From Geotrypetes seraphini (lineage: Eukaryota; Chordata; Amphibia; Gymnophiona; Dermophiidae): DNA of 64,000 nucleotides. Position 1 is the stretch's first letter. The number at the start of each line of letters is the position of its first letter. The notes beneath the pieces were generated by a model. The model was not told where the DNA came from and ran no database searches. It was given only the letters and a program-made list of their open reading frames with translations. A program made the translations under genes and the position numbers. Below are positions 47,771 to 58,166 of this stretch, one piece after another. The DNA is taken from contig NC_047091.1 in the NCBI RefSeq assembly GCF_902459505.1, positions 150,069,455-150,133,454 of the forward strand, written 5' to 3'.

Positions 47771-48195
47771 CCTTTCTTTTCTCTTGGTTTGGCATACATT
47801 CATCTTTCCCTCCATGCCCTGGCATCTCTTCCTCCCTCCCTCCCTCCCTCCCTCTCTTCCCTCCATGTCCTGGAATCTCTTCCTCCCTCCAGTCGGGTGC
47901 AGCAATTCTCTCCCCCTCTGCTCCCTTTCCTCCTGTCACCCCATCCCCGGTTGGCAGTTCCGCCCCTAAGCGGGTGCTCCAAGGCCTGGCGTCATGAACT
48001 TCTTCAGGCAGCAGCAGCAGCATTCACAATTTGCTGCTGTTGCCGGCTTCGGGCCTTCTTCTCTGTCGGGTCCTGCCTTCATGGAAACAGGAAGTAGACA
48101 GGACCCAGCAGAGAGGAAGGCCCAAAGCCGGCAACAGCAGTGAATTGTAAATGCTGTTGCTGGCCGAAGAAGTTAATGATGCCAGACCTTGGACC

Positions 48196-49815
48196 ACCCG
48201 GGGCACATTAAATTTCATCTGCCATGTGACACCCAGTTATCCAATTTCCTAAGGTCTTTCTGCAATTTTTCACAATTTGCATGAGTTTTAACAACTTTGA
48301 ACATTTTAGTATCAACTGCAAATTTAATCATCTCGCTCATTGACCAAGATAATTGCACACAAGCGTACTTGTAGCTACTCTAGGGTTGTAAAAATGAATA
48401 ATGAAAAAATGATGCAAATATATTTAATAAAATTAAAAAATTATTATTTATTTGTTATCAAATCTCATTGATTATAAGGTTATTAATTAGTTATCAGTTA
48501 CATCATGAGAATTATTACAGAAGCCAAAAGCTGGCCTTGCTCGTAACAAATTCCAACGTTTTACCAGTTACACATCCATATATATCCTAAATGACAACAT
48601 TCCTTCGTTACAATCTGACTGCAATCTAACTGGTCCAAATTATTTGTTCCCATATAAGGCTAGCTTCATATAGGCGTGTCACAAAAGCATTCCTAAATTT
48701 ACATTCTTATACCTAAAAAGTTACATTCTCACATTAAGCTTACATATTTTATAAAAAGAAGAAATACATAGACAGATATTGTAATATACTCACAAAGACT
48801 ACTCAGATTCAGCTTTTAATTCCTTTCCTGTAAAAATCAGCGTGCCCTCTCTGTACTGAGAAAATCATCTATCTTTGTCTCACTAAGACTGAACAGAGAA
48901 AAATGGAAGGAGCAGTTAACTCCCCCTCCCATCAGAGTTCCACAGAGTAGAAAAAAGTTGCTTAAGGTCAGAGGCCAAACACCAGATGCAGTCTGCTCAG
49001 GATCTCTTCAGGATTTCAGATATATGAAAATCAAAATAAAATATTATTCTAATCTACACTTGTTAACTTGTTACCTATAGCTACATAAGTAAATTTCTAT
49101 TGTGCAGTTTTACTGATTTACTAACTTACTAAACCTTAATTCTGGATCAATGATGCACATATGGATTCGATTTGTCTTTTCCATTGCAAACTCAGGGCAC
49201 TGTAAACTCAGGGCCCCTTGGAATGTGGATACCAGGTCAAAAGTCAACTCCTGTCTGCCTATAACTCCCTGAGGACCAGCCTAGTTCAGGCTGGTCACTC
49301 TTCAGAACAAAGAAGCCATATAAAACATAAGCTTTGCCATCTGGGGTAAATTTGCTATGGTGGTTATCAATCACAGAATGTCTTAGCCTACCTTTCTATA
49401 CCCTCAAGCACATGAAACATGTGTCAAATCAATATGTTAAATTGGATTCCTATCTTTTACTTTTGTATTTCTGATTATTATATTCTAGCTTATCCAATTT
49501 TCACATATTGAGCTACTAATCCCACATTCTCACCTGCTCTTGGATTAGGCCCTATCTATCAACAGGTTTTTCTAACTAGTAAATCCTGGTACAATGTGAG
49601 AAAGTGTAATGGCTGAATTTTTTATTATTTCATGTTTGCTCATTTCATCACCCCTACCTGTCCAGGTAAACCAAGCTGGCCCTCCTCAGGTCTACTTAAG
49701 GCATAGGACAAGGTCATCATCATCCTTCCAATTTCTAGATCATTTATAAATATGGTAGCAAACAGTCCCAGTACAGATCTCTGTGGCACTCCACTATTTA
49801 CCCTTACTCGTCTCG
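48196..49815 (-). mobile_element. CR1-type LINE with a ~1.4-kb unclassified insertion
   Basis: CR1 RT sequence in antisense appears as TTAAATTTCATCTGCCATGT at 48209-48228, ATCAACTGCAAATTTAATC at 48312, and again as ATCATTTATAAATATGGTAG (49739) and CTCTGTGGCACTCCACTATT (49779). This is the usual CR1 order. The gap of about 1.38 kb between 48345 and 49725 is not CR1. Confidence 0.75.
48345..49725. other. Unclassified insertion within CR1, possibly a solo LTR
   Basis: It is A/T-rich and has no open frame of note. On minus it contains TATA-like and AATAAA words towards 48430-48460, which would fit an LTR-like regulatory segment. I found no terminal TG...CA pair or target duplication, so the class is open. 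If an LTR, it is an old fossil. Confidence 0.3.
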
Positions 49816-50186
49816 CCCAATCTTTGATCCTCCCATCCCATCTTGATTCTCCCATGAGCCCATCCCATTATCTCTCCTAGTACTTGATCCTTCAATCCCA
49901 TCCCATTATCTCTCCCAGTACTTGCTCCTTTGCTCATCCCAAGCCCTGGCTGTGCCCTCCATTCCTCCCCATATCTGCATCCCACCCCACCCCCCCCCTC
50001 TTCCCCAGTACCTATCCCAGATTGACTCTGTCACAAAATCCTTGTTGTACTTCCTTTTGCCGCTGAACAGAAGAATGAGGTGGGGATAGCCATAGATGCA
50101 CCAGAATCCGGACGCATGCAGGTGGGGCACTCTGACTTCTCCCCCTGGGCATCCCCGCCCACTCACCATCAGTGCAGGGTTTCTCA
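49816..50186. other. Intergenic, tandem CCCATCCCATTATCTCTCC words
   Basis: A short tandem repeat of about 45 bp (CAATCCCATCCCATTATCTC) lies near 49830-49925, then unassigned sequence. There is no gene evidence. Confidence 0.4.
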
Positions 50187-50189
50187 CTG

Positions 50190-50853
50190 AACATAAGAAT
50201 CGCCACTGCTGGGTCAGACCAGTGGTCCATCGTGCCCAGCAGTCCACACACGTGGCGACCCTTGGTTTAAAGACCAGTGCCCTAACCGAGCCTAGCTTTA
50301 CCTGCATACTTTCTGGTTCAGCAGTAACTTGTCTAACTTTATCTTGAATCCCTGGAGGGTGTTTTCTCCTATAACAGCCTCCGGAAGAGTGTTCCAGTTT
50401 TCCACCCCTCTCTGGGTGAAGAAGCGTATCCTTACGTTTATATGGAATTTATCTCCTTTTAATTTTAGAGAGTGCCCTCTCATTTTCTCTACCTTGGAGA
50501 GAGTGAACAACCTGTCTCTATCAACTAAGTCTATTCCCTTCATTACCTTGAATGTTTCTCATGTCCCCTCTGTCTCTGCTTTTCAAGGGAGAAGAGGCCC
50601 AGTTTCTCTACTCTCTCACTGTACAGCAGTTCCTCCAGCCCTTTAACCATTTTAGTCACTCTTCTCTGGACCCTTTCAAGTAGTACCGTGTCCTTCTTCA
50701 TGTACGGCGACCAGTGTTGGACGAGGTATTCCAGGTGGGGGCGTATCATAGCCTGGTACAACAGCATGATAATCTTCTCTGAACTGTTCGTGATCTCCTT
50801 CTTAATCATTCCTAGCATTCTGTTTGCCCTTTTCGCCGCAGTTGGGCTATGTT
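50190..50853 (-). mobile_element. CR1-type LINE 3' half
   Basis: On minus: [40 protein letters not shown], then RFFTQRGVENWNTLPEAV and the CR1 3' end (on + ATAAGAATCGCCACTGCTGG at 50195). It is 5'-truncated, with one frame change near 50545. Confidence 0.85.
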
Positions 50854-51049
50854 TGAAGGCCAGCTGCAGGGAGTGTTTTACGGTAGCAGGTTGCGGGCTT
50901 TTGGGCCATTTTCTTGCAGTGTGTGTGGTTATTTTTCGGGTGGTAGTCTCTAGTTAACTATCGATTGAGCGTTCCAAGCCTCATTCTGATGTGTTGGCCG
51001 CCCATCTGTGTAATCCAGGCCTCATTCTGGTGCTCCAATAGCTTCTGCC

Positions 51050-51210
51050 GAGTGTGTTCCAAGAAGTTCAGACCATGGGGTCCCCTGGCTCTATGGGGCC
51101 CAGGGCAGCTATCCTGTTTGCTCCCCCCTAATGCTGGCCCTGGGGCCCCCCTGACAATTTTGGGCCCTAGGCATGTGCCTTCTGGGCCTACCCTTTAATC
51201 CGGCCCTGCT
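51050..51210 (-). repeat. hAT-like element end
   Basis: On minus it starts CAGGGCCGGATTAAAGGG (at about 51209) and continues with GGGCCCCAGGGCCAGC. CAGGGCCGG ends are common in hAT elements. The other end is not found. Confidence 0.45.
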
Positions 51211-51267
51211 AATACTCATTCTGTTCTATGACAGATGATCTATGTATGTAAATTAGTTAATTAATTA

Positions 51268-51594
51268 CAGTGGCATAGTAAGGGGGGGGGTGTTCCTCCC
51301 CAGGTGTCATCTTGGTGAAGGTACAGGCACCCATCCTCCTTTCCACCCCCGCTGCATGTGTACTGCTTTCCTTCCCTCGTACATCTGTAACATTCCTGGT
51401 GTGAGCAGCAACCCCCCAAACTGCTGTTGCGCCAGCGTCACCTCTTCCTCTGATGTCACTTCCAAATACCTGCGTCCAGGAAGTGATGGCTGAGGTATGG
51501 GGAAGGGAAGCAGTATGTGTGCGGCAGGAGGTGAAGGGGAAGGAGAGTGTGGAGGGGGGTGGGAGAGTGGTGTCCCACCCTTGCTAAGCCACTA
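51268..51594. mobile_element. hAT-like MITE, degraded
   Basis: CAGTGGCATAGTAAGGGGG at the left and CACCCTTGCTAAGCCACTA at the right are inverted copies. An internal pair GATGTCACTTCC/GGAAGTGATGG lies around 51460. It is the same family as 55494-55854. The target duplication has decayed. Confidence 0.6.
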
Positions 51595-51837
51595 AGGTTA
51601 TGTTTGAGTTAGCAGTAGAAAGTATTATGAATAGCATTCACAAATAGCGTGGTCACTTCAACTGATCAAAATTTACAAATATAAACTTTCAAAAAATGTT
51701 TTTTGTAATAAGAAATGTATTTAGAATATTTTATGTAGTCTTTGTACCAAATATCTGCCCTTTAACTTGCCAGCTGTTACTCTCAAGCTGCCTAAATAAT
51801 GATTTGAATACCTGCAATGACTTTAAAAAAGTAGAAC

Positions 51838-51909
51838 TGGAGATGCCGGGGATTGAACCCGGGGCCTCATACATGCAAAGCATGCGCTCTACCACTGAGC
51901 TACATCCCC
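51838..51909 (-). tRNA. tRNA-Ala(TGC)
   Basis: It is 72 bases. Acceptor GGGGATG pairs with CATCTCC, with discriminator A. The A box is TAGCTCAGTGGTAGAGC and the B box GGTTCAATCC. The anticodon TGC is in the loop CTTTGCATG. On minus it is followed by a T6 pol III terminator (A run on + at 51824-51829). It is identical to the copy at 55034-55105 and opens the cluster on the DHX37 side. Confidence 0.97.
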
Positions 51910-52288
51910 TTCTCTTATGAACTTTTTTTGAATGTAAAATTCATTAAACTCTCTCTAGGGAGTTTGAACTTCTCTATTGAGAGTTTATTAATTCATTTTC
52001 TTTCAGAATTTTAAAAATCCAATACTTAATTCGAAATATAAATAAACCAAACACTTTATAATTTAAGAAACCTATGTGACTTGAATATTTTCAATAAAAC
52101 TGTATTTGTTAGCTAACCAAAAATAGAGACGTTTATCAGGATGATTATGTCTATTCATAATTACAAACTCAAAAGTCTACTAAGAAGGGTGGTAAGGGAA
52201 AAAGAAACACAAATTAGTCTATTGATTTGTTAGCAATGGTAATGAAAAAGCATATTTGGGCAGTGCTTTTAAAGTATTTTACAGCTAG
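51910..52288. other. Spacer in the tRNA cluster
   Basis: A/T-rich, with no repeat or gene recognised. It contains a CTCTCTAGGGAGTTTGAACT / TCTATTGAGAGTTT imperfect inverted pair near 51950-51987. Confidence 0.5.
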
Positions 52289-52360
52289 TCCTCGTTAGTA
52301 TAGTGGTAAGTATCCCCGCCTGTCACGCGGGAGACCGGGGTTCGATTCCCCGACGGGGAG
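52289..52360 (+). tRNA. tRNA-Asp(GTC), copy 1
   Basis: It is 72 bases. Acceptor TCCTCGT pairs with ACGGGGA (with a T-G pair) and discriminator G. The A box is TTAGTATAGTGGTAAGTAT, the anticodon loop CTGTCAC and the B box GGTTCGATTCC. It is followed by a run of T from 52366, the pol III terminator. It is identical to copy 3. Confidence 0.97.
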
Positions 52361-53042
52361 GCGTCTCTTTTTTTTTTAAACAGTATCGATATTTCATATC
52401 TTCATTACATCTTTCCCAAACTGCTTCAGAAATCAATGCATACAAATTTTATTTTTTTACTTAAATGAATCATGAATTAAATATTCAATGGACATTTTTT
52501 TCGTGTTAAACTGTTTAACCAGTCATTTAGTTTGCACCCTCATGTTCTTCATTTTCTTTATATTTTCTAACAAAGACAATTCATATATACAGACAAATAG
52601 CAGTGGCAATGGTTAGATTATTTCCAAACATGCTATTGTTAATCTCAGAAACCCAAAGCAGCTTGAAAAATATAGCGCTGAAAGGCATATGAAGCGCTGT
52701 ACATTTTGACGATCCCTGCTCGGAAGAGCTTACAATCTAACTTAGACAGAGAGACATGACACGGGGACAAAGAGGTGGGCTTGTAAGTGGGCTCTTGAGC
52801 ACTGCAAGAGATGGAGCCCGCTGAAGGGATTCGGGCAGCTTGTTCCAAGCATAAGGCACAGCATGTTAGAAGGGACTTCCTAGGCTATTTCTGTTTATTT
52901 TCCAAAGATTTTGTGCTTTAATAGTGATAAATGCCCTTGTTAATTGCATAGCTTTTCCTTTCCTTTCTGCTGACATCATCTAGCTTTTAATACCGCCTAA
53001 ACGCTGTGTGAAGTTTCAGTGTAATTACTGTTGTTTAACTAA
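52361..53042. other. Spacer with a dispersed repeat at 52664-52860
   Basis: 52664-52860 (TATAGCGCTGAAAGGCATAT, GGAAGAGCTTACAATCTAAC) is the same repeat as 32930-33180. The rest is A/T-rich with nothing recognised. Confidence 0.5.
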
Positions 53043-53114
53043 TCCTCGTTAGTATAGTGGTGAGTATCCCCGCCTGTCACGCGGGAGACCGGGGTTCAAT
53101 TCCCCGACGGGGAG
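53043..53114 (+). tRNA. tRNA-Asp(GTC), copy 2
   Basis: It differs from copies 1 and 3 at two bases: D-arm GTGAGTAT instead of GTAAGTAT, and T-loop TTCAATT instead of TTCGATT. Both variants keep the pol III box consensus (GGTTCRANTCC), and all stems remain paired. A T8 terminator follows at about 53119. It is probably functional. Confidence 0.95.
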
Positions 53115-53142
53115 ATAATTTTTTTTGACTAGATAGGCCATT

Positions 53143-53370
53143 TGAACTTTATCTGCCGTCATGTGTCTATGAAATACATTTTTACAGAAAGGGAGATAGA
53201 TGCATGGAACAGTCTCCCAGAAGAGGTGGTGGAGACAGACACTGTGTCAAAAGGACCTGGGATAGGCACTGGGATTTCTCAAATAAAGAGATAATGGTTA
53301 CTGTGGACTGTGCAGACTAGATGGACCATTTGGCCTTTATCTGCCATCATGTTTTTATTTCTTATTACAA
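53143..53370 (+). mobile_element. CR1-type LINE 3' end
   Basis: EREIDAWNSLPEEVVETDTV is encoded near 53190-53250, the CR1 C-terminal motif. The 3' end ACTAGATGGACCATTTGGCC and CTGCCATCATGTTT follows. It lies between two tRNA genes. Confidence 0.7.
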
Positions 53371-53451
53371 AGTAAAAGTATAATACTGTAGTAAAAATCA
53401 AAATACTGTTTTTATGTGCATTAGTCTTTGTAGAATAAATACATTTCATCG

Positions 53452-53524
53452 GCCGAAATAGCTCAGTTGGGAGAGCGTTAGACTGAAGATCTAAAGGTCC
53501 CTGGTTCGATCCCGGGTTTCGGCA
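53452..53524 (+). tRNA. tRNA-Phe(GAA)
   Basis: It is 73 bases. Acceptor GCCGAAA pairs with TTTCGGC, with discriminator A. The A box is TAGCTCAGTTGGGAGAGC, the anticodon loop CTGAAGA and the B box GGTTCGATCC. The variable loop AGGTC is standard. A T4 lies just downstream (about 53529-53532). Confidence 0.97.
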
Positions 53525-53579
53525 GCTTCTTTTGTTGCTCTTAGTTTTTCTTTTTACTTATAGAAAACAGCACAATAAT

Positions 53580-53900
53580 TATCACACTGAGTTGAACCAA
53601 ACAAAAATCCATCTAGCCTGGTATCCTACTTCCATTCTACCAGCCCTTAGGGATAAACACAGAAGATATGGACATAAGAGTTGCAATCAATCCCACTATC
53701 CTGTTTCCAACACTGGCCATCCCAGGTAACAAGTATTTAGACCTGATGGAAAACCATAATGGAAGGATGGAACTTCACTTTTTCTATGTGGTTTACACAA
53801 TCAAAGCGTTTTACATATTTTACACAGGTATTTATTTTGTACTTGGGGCAAGGAATTGTTAAGTGACTTGCCCAGAGTCTGAAAATATTATTTCCAGTAG
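53580..53900. repeat. CR1 3' end and SINE-body-like sequence
   Basis: 53590-53740 has CCATCTAGCCTGGTATCCT and CACTGGCCATCCCAGGTAAC, an antisense CR1 3' end. 53775-53885 has GGTATTTATTTTGTACTTGG and GTTAAGTGACTTGCCCAGAG, the inverse of a SINE/LINE body common in this kind of genome. Confidence 0.5.
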
Positions 53901-54459
53901 ATGAGATATGCCATCTTATAGGGAGGGGGTCTTTCTACTAGAACTTTGCTGCAAACCATGGTACAGCATGCACTCTGCTTCAAAATTAATGCTACACAAA
54001 TTCCACAACATGCTACGGTATTATCAATTCCCTTAAGTTTCAGATTGCATCGCATAAAGCAGAGTTGCAGCCATTTTGAAGATGATGGCATCTGGAAGCT
54101 GGAGCTAGGGGGCATTGCTCTTGCCTCATTTGAGGTGCTTCTTTGGAGCCTAGGCAGGGGTCCCTTAGAGTTGGATGTTCCTAAGGCCGCCAGAGAGATG
54201 GTTGGCTACCCACCATGCCTCTTGGGCAGAGAATGGAGTGGTTGACCCGATGTGCGAGGTAGTGAGATGCGTCGTGGTGAGAGGGAGCAAAATTTGGGGA
54301 TGTAGTAGTAGCTTCTGAGGCTTCACCTATTCTGACACCTATGTGGGAGCTATAAAATGTATTTGCATTGAGGGAAGAGCATAAACTTGTTTGTTTAAGG
54401 TCCAGAAAACGGTTAAAGCAACTACTTGGGGAATATTTTAGGAATGTTTACCAAGCTAA
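53901..54459. other. Spacer in the tRNA cluster
   Basis: There is no recognisable repeat end or coding potential with similarity. The open frame at 53946-54245 has no domain I recognise and is probably chance. Confidence 0.45.
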
Positions 54460-54531
54460 TCCTCGTTAGTATAGTGGTAAGTATCCCCGCCTGTCACGCG
54501 GGAGACCGGGGTTCGATTCCCCGACGGGGAG
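54460..54531 (+). tRNA. tRNA-Asp(GTC), copy 3
   Basis: It is identical in all 72 bases to copy 1 at 52289-52360, with different flanks on both sides. Identity despite diverged flanks suggests purifying selection or gene conversion. A T5 terminator follows at 54540. Confidence 0.97.
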
Positions 54532-55033
54532 GCAAATTATTTTTTCCTCCTCCTTCTGCTGAATGAATAAAAAAATTGGTTTCTTTTTAAAACGAAATAA
54601 TATCTTTTGAGTAATAAAAAGAATGTGTAGTATACAGTATAGTGAAGTATTTCGATTACAGTACTTTTAAATTTGGTGTGAACTTTTTGCTGAATCAAGA
54701 AATAATATTCGTTCTAGTGACAAACTAAAAAAGGGTACAGCACTAATGTAGCAAAGGCTAGGCTAAAACTGATTTATTTCTCTTCCTAAATAATCTGAAA
54801 AATCGATGGGGCTTTTTTTTTAAGTAAAATGGTCATTGGCAAGCATTACTTTGTTTCCTCATAACTATCAAATTCTTGACTTCTGAAAATAAAATACTAA
54901 GTACAAGTATAGCCAATTTTAAGTAAAGGCACACAGAAATAGTTGAAATTAACGTATAAAAATATATTAAAATAACAGACCTCAGGTCTTTTGTATAATT
55001 TCTACAAGGAAAGGAAAAGCTTTCATAACAGTA
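54532..55033. other. Spacer in the tRNA cluster, A/T-rich
   Basis: Nothing recognised beyond A/T-rich unique sequence. Confidence 0.5.
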
Positions 55034-55105
55034 GGGGATGTAGCTCAGTGGTAGAGCGCATGCTTTGCATGTATGAGGCCCCGGGTTCAATCCCCGGCAT
55101 CTCCA
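55034..55105 (+). tRNA. tRNA-Ala(TGC), + copy
   Basis: It is an exact copy of the minus-strand gene at 51838-51909 in the opposite orientation, so the cluster is bracketed by outward-facing tRNA-Ala genes. All stems pair. A very long T run (from 55110) follows as the pol III terminator. Confidence 0.97.
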
Positions 55106-55493
55106 CTCCTTTTTTTTTTTTTTTTTTTTTTTTAATGGCAATAGGCTCAATTTTTGTTGTTTGTTTTTTTAATCCTAAGTAAATGTATTTTAATTAAGAA
55201 GCAACATAAATAAATCACACAAGGGAAAATAGGAAGAGTACTGGTCATTTTAACCTTCCTAGAGGCGGCTTCCTAGAGGCAAGCCCGTGCAGATGACACT
55301 CCTGGCTGGCATCTTGTCTCTCCATGCACCTCCCGGATCCATCCACCAGTGGGTCGCAACCAAATGGGCCTCCGCGCACTTTCGGGTGCCTTCTGGATTT
55401 AGTGTGCCGCCGGCCATAAAGTTTAGTTGAACTGCTTCTGTTGAGGGACACAAAATTCTATAACTATGCTAATGATGTGCAACTACTCATACC
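55106..55493. other. Intergenic, nothing recognised
   Basis: A long T run, then sequence with a GAGGCGGCTTCCTAGAGGC word but no element ends or gene. Confidence 0.4.
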
Positions 55494-55854
55494 CAGTGGC
55501 GTAGTAAGTGGAGGGGGATGAGGGGGGCGGTCCGCACTGGGTGCCTTGTTGGTGGGGGCCTCTTCCCACTCCTCCCCTCGCCATGCGCAGGCACCAACTT
55601 CAACGTGTACCTCGCGACCGCCTCAGCTCTCCCGCTGACGTCACTTCCGGGTGCCGTGCATGGGAAGTGACATCAGAGGGAGAGTCGCCAGGGTCGTGAG
55701 AAGCACGTTGAAGTTGTTACTCGTGGTGGTGAACAACCGGAGGTGCAGAAGAAGGAAGCGGGGGCATGCATGGCAGGGGGGAGCGGGTGGCGGAGACGAG
55801 GGCAGGGGAGGGGTGCTTCCGCCCCAGGCGCCTCTCACCCTTGCTATGCCACTG
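55494..55854. mobile_element. hAT MITE (361 bp)
   Basis: CAGTGGCGTAGTAAG and, inverted, CTTGCTATGCCACTG form the ends. The 8-bp duplication CTCATACC lies at 55486-55493 and 55855-55862. A central inverted repeat (GCTGACGTCACTTCC against GGAAGTGACATCAG) is present. No transposase. Confidence 0.9.
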
Positions 55855-56045
55855 CTCATACCCATTAAATTGTGTTTGAGTTAGGAACAGATTGAAAACC
55901 AACAACAACAACAACAAACTCTGTCTGATCCCAAGCTAAAAATAGATTCTGTGGGTTCCTAACACAAGTGAACAGGCATATAACCTCAAAGAAGTATTAA
56001 CACCCTTACAATCACAGGTCAGAAATCTTGGGATACTTCTAGAAT

Positions 56046-56170
56046 CATAAGAACAGCCATACTGGGTCAGACCAATAATCCATCTAGCCAATAGCTTGTT
56101 TCCCCAACAGTGGCCAGTCCAGGTCACAAGTACGTGACTCATCACATACTTTGATCCCACACATTCAAAC
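56046..56170 (-). mobile_element. CR1 3' end
   Basis: ATAAGAACAGCCATACTGGG, CCATCTAGCC and CAGTGGCCAGTCCAGGTCAC are the antisense CR1 3' end, as at 7022-7370. Confidence 0.65.
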
Positions 56171-56239
56171 AAACTTAAAAAAAATTATTTCTGTCATCTG
56201 CAGCAACTATAACTTCTCTATTCATGTATTGAAAAACTT

Positions 56240-56830
56240 AGTCTAACCACAGCGGCCCATGCTATGATTATGTCACCCTGTACACTGGTCAAACCAAAAA
56301 AAGAATTTGCACCACCTGCAACTAATTCAGAATACGTCAGCACATCGCACCCTTCCTGCAAAGGCCCAGCAACCACCAATATCTTTCAGAGTCAAATTTA
56401 AAGCTCTTTGATTTTCAAGGCCCTCAGACAAAATGGGACAAAATGCTTAAATAATAAGCTTGCCCTCTCCACACCATTGAGGCCTCTAAAGGGTTCTGAA
56501 GGAGCATTCCTATCTATACCCTTGTCATAACAATTTGAGGCCTACCAGTGAGCCTTCTCAGGAGTAGCTCCCATAGTTTGGAATTCTCTCCCAGAGGGAC
56601 TAGCAACGAGGGCCGCAATCCAGTCGGGTTTTCAGGATTTCCCCAATGAATATGCATGACATCTATTTGCATGCACTGCCTCCATTATATGCAAATAGAT
56701 CTCATGCATATTCATTGGGGAAATCCTGAAAACCCGACTGGATTGCGGCCCTCATTGCCCATCCCTGGGCTAGACCAAGATTACCTCTACTTCAGGAAGC
56801 GGGTGAAAACCTGACTCTTCTCCCATGCCT
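56240..56830 (+). mobile_element. L2-type LINE fragment interrupted by a hAT MITE
   Basis: LQLIQNTSAHRTLPAK is encoded near 56310, then VWNSLPEGL-like sequence (56575-56600), then after the MITE YFRKRVKT near 56790. This is the L2 RT end and C-terminal order. Old and frame-broken. Confidence 0.6.
56607..56768. mobile_element. Palindromic hAT MITE inside the L2 fragment
   Basis: GAGGGCCGCAATCCAGTCGG and its inverse flank an inner inverted repeat around CATTATATGC. The right end reads GCCCATCCCTG. The left terminal bases are lost. Same family as 20871-21043. Confidence 0.75.
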
Positions 56831-58166
56831 ATAATTGATTGATTTAATTTGTTTTCTATTCCGTTGTCCCCAAAGAACTCAGAATGGGTTACAGGTTAAA
56901 CATACATAATTTCAGTCCAAATTTACAATACAAGTTTTTATCCTAACCTGACACATACTAGGGGTCTAATATTAATATACATAATATACAGTTTGAAGCT
57001 TACAATTTGCCATAGTTATCCTTATAGTACAAGTTTTATCTTAATTTGACACACAGATAGTTTACATGTTAGATTGCCATGATTACAGTGTAAGATTTTA
57101 CAATACAAATTTTCCTTACATGACATATTCGTTCTGGTACTAATATACATTTCGTTGTAGTCCATCGGTCTACAGGGGTTTAGGTGAAGAGGTATGTTTT
57201 TATTGCTTTTCTAAAGCTGAGGAGTCCGTCAAGGGATCTGATCTGCAGGGGCAGTCGATTCTAATGGCTTGGTATAAAGTGGGAGTAGGACTGTCAGTTG
57301 GCGGTTTGCAGTCAAAGGGCACCACCAGGGGGCGTTTTGAGGCGTATTTTGTCCTGGGACTGGAGGGACCAGTTCAGCACATATGGAGGAAGCTTAGCCA
57401 TCATGTAGTTTGGCACCAGCTTCTCTGTTTGTGTCGGAGGCCTATAGAAGAGCCCTGGGTGTATAGAGGTTCCATTTTCTCTCGTCAAGCTGATCCATAA
57501 CACTTCCTCCTATCCCCAGGACCCCTGTTTTTCAGATGCTTTAATACTGGTTTTCACATATAGTGCTACTCTTTCACCCTTCCAGCCATCTCTATCCTTT
57601 CTAAAAAAAAAAAAAATAAATAATATCCCAGTATGGTTACATGGGAATCATTGAACCATGTCTCAGGGCTAGCAACAATATCCAAGTCAGCTGTGCAGAT
57701 CCTGAACTCTATTAACTAAATTATGAGCATAAGTGCTCCGCTTTTCAGCAACATTTTACTGTAGCTCTTGTATTGTGTTTTGCCTACTCTCCGTTCCCTC
57801 TATATTGATGATGGTGCTAGCATTACCTTCCCCACTGCTGTTGCATTATGTGGGGGGGGGGGGGGGGTGTCTTTGATTCTGCTCACCTCCCTTTATCATC
57901 CCCACACTCTAATTTAAACACCTAGTAATATACTGTCTGAATTTCTCAGCAAGTAACCTCCGTCTCGCCATAGAAAGATGTAGGCCGTTCCTATAATATA
58001 GCCTTGGTTTTCCATATATTTTCCCATCCTTGTATCTAAAGTCTTCTTGTTGACACCAGGATTTGAGACACTTATTGAACTACTCTGTCTTATGAAGCCT
58101 TTCTTCCCTTACCACAGGTTGGTAGTACCTTAGAAAATTCTACAGTGTGTACCAAAGCCTTTAGAC
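56831..58166. other. Intergenic, nothing firm
   Basis: About 56830-56900 has a LINE/SINE-tail-like segment (TTTCTATTCCGTTGTCCCC). A poly-G run lies near 57855. The short open frames have no similarity I recognise. Confidence 0.4.

Larger units (their letters stand above)
45676..48195 (-). repeat. Composite foldback/pyrimidine-rich element, split by an L1
   Basis: Left part 45676-46304: CACTGGTCTCAAACTCGCAG (as in the hAT at 58167), then TTTTCTACTGTTTGTCG, then CT-rich repeats with GGCATCTCTCTC (inverse of GAGATGCC). Right part 47771-48192: more CT-rich repeats, then a palindrome with arms 47979-48074 and 48096-48192 and a loop containing GGAAACAGGAAGTAG. Read on minus, this is foldback, then minisatellite, then box, as at 11757-12735. 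Confidence 0.6.

Noticed and set aside
53946-54245. Open frame of 99 codons between tRNA genes
   Set aside because: No recognisable domain, splice context or codon pattern. Likely chance.
55245-55453. Short minus-strand ORFs near 55.3 kb
   Set aside because: Short overlapping frames with no similarity to a known protein and no promoter or splice evidence.
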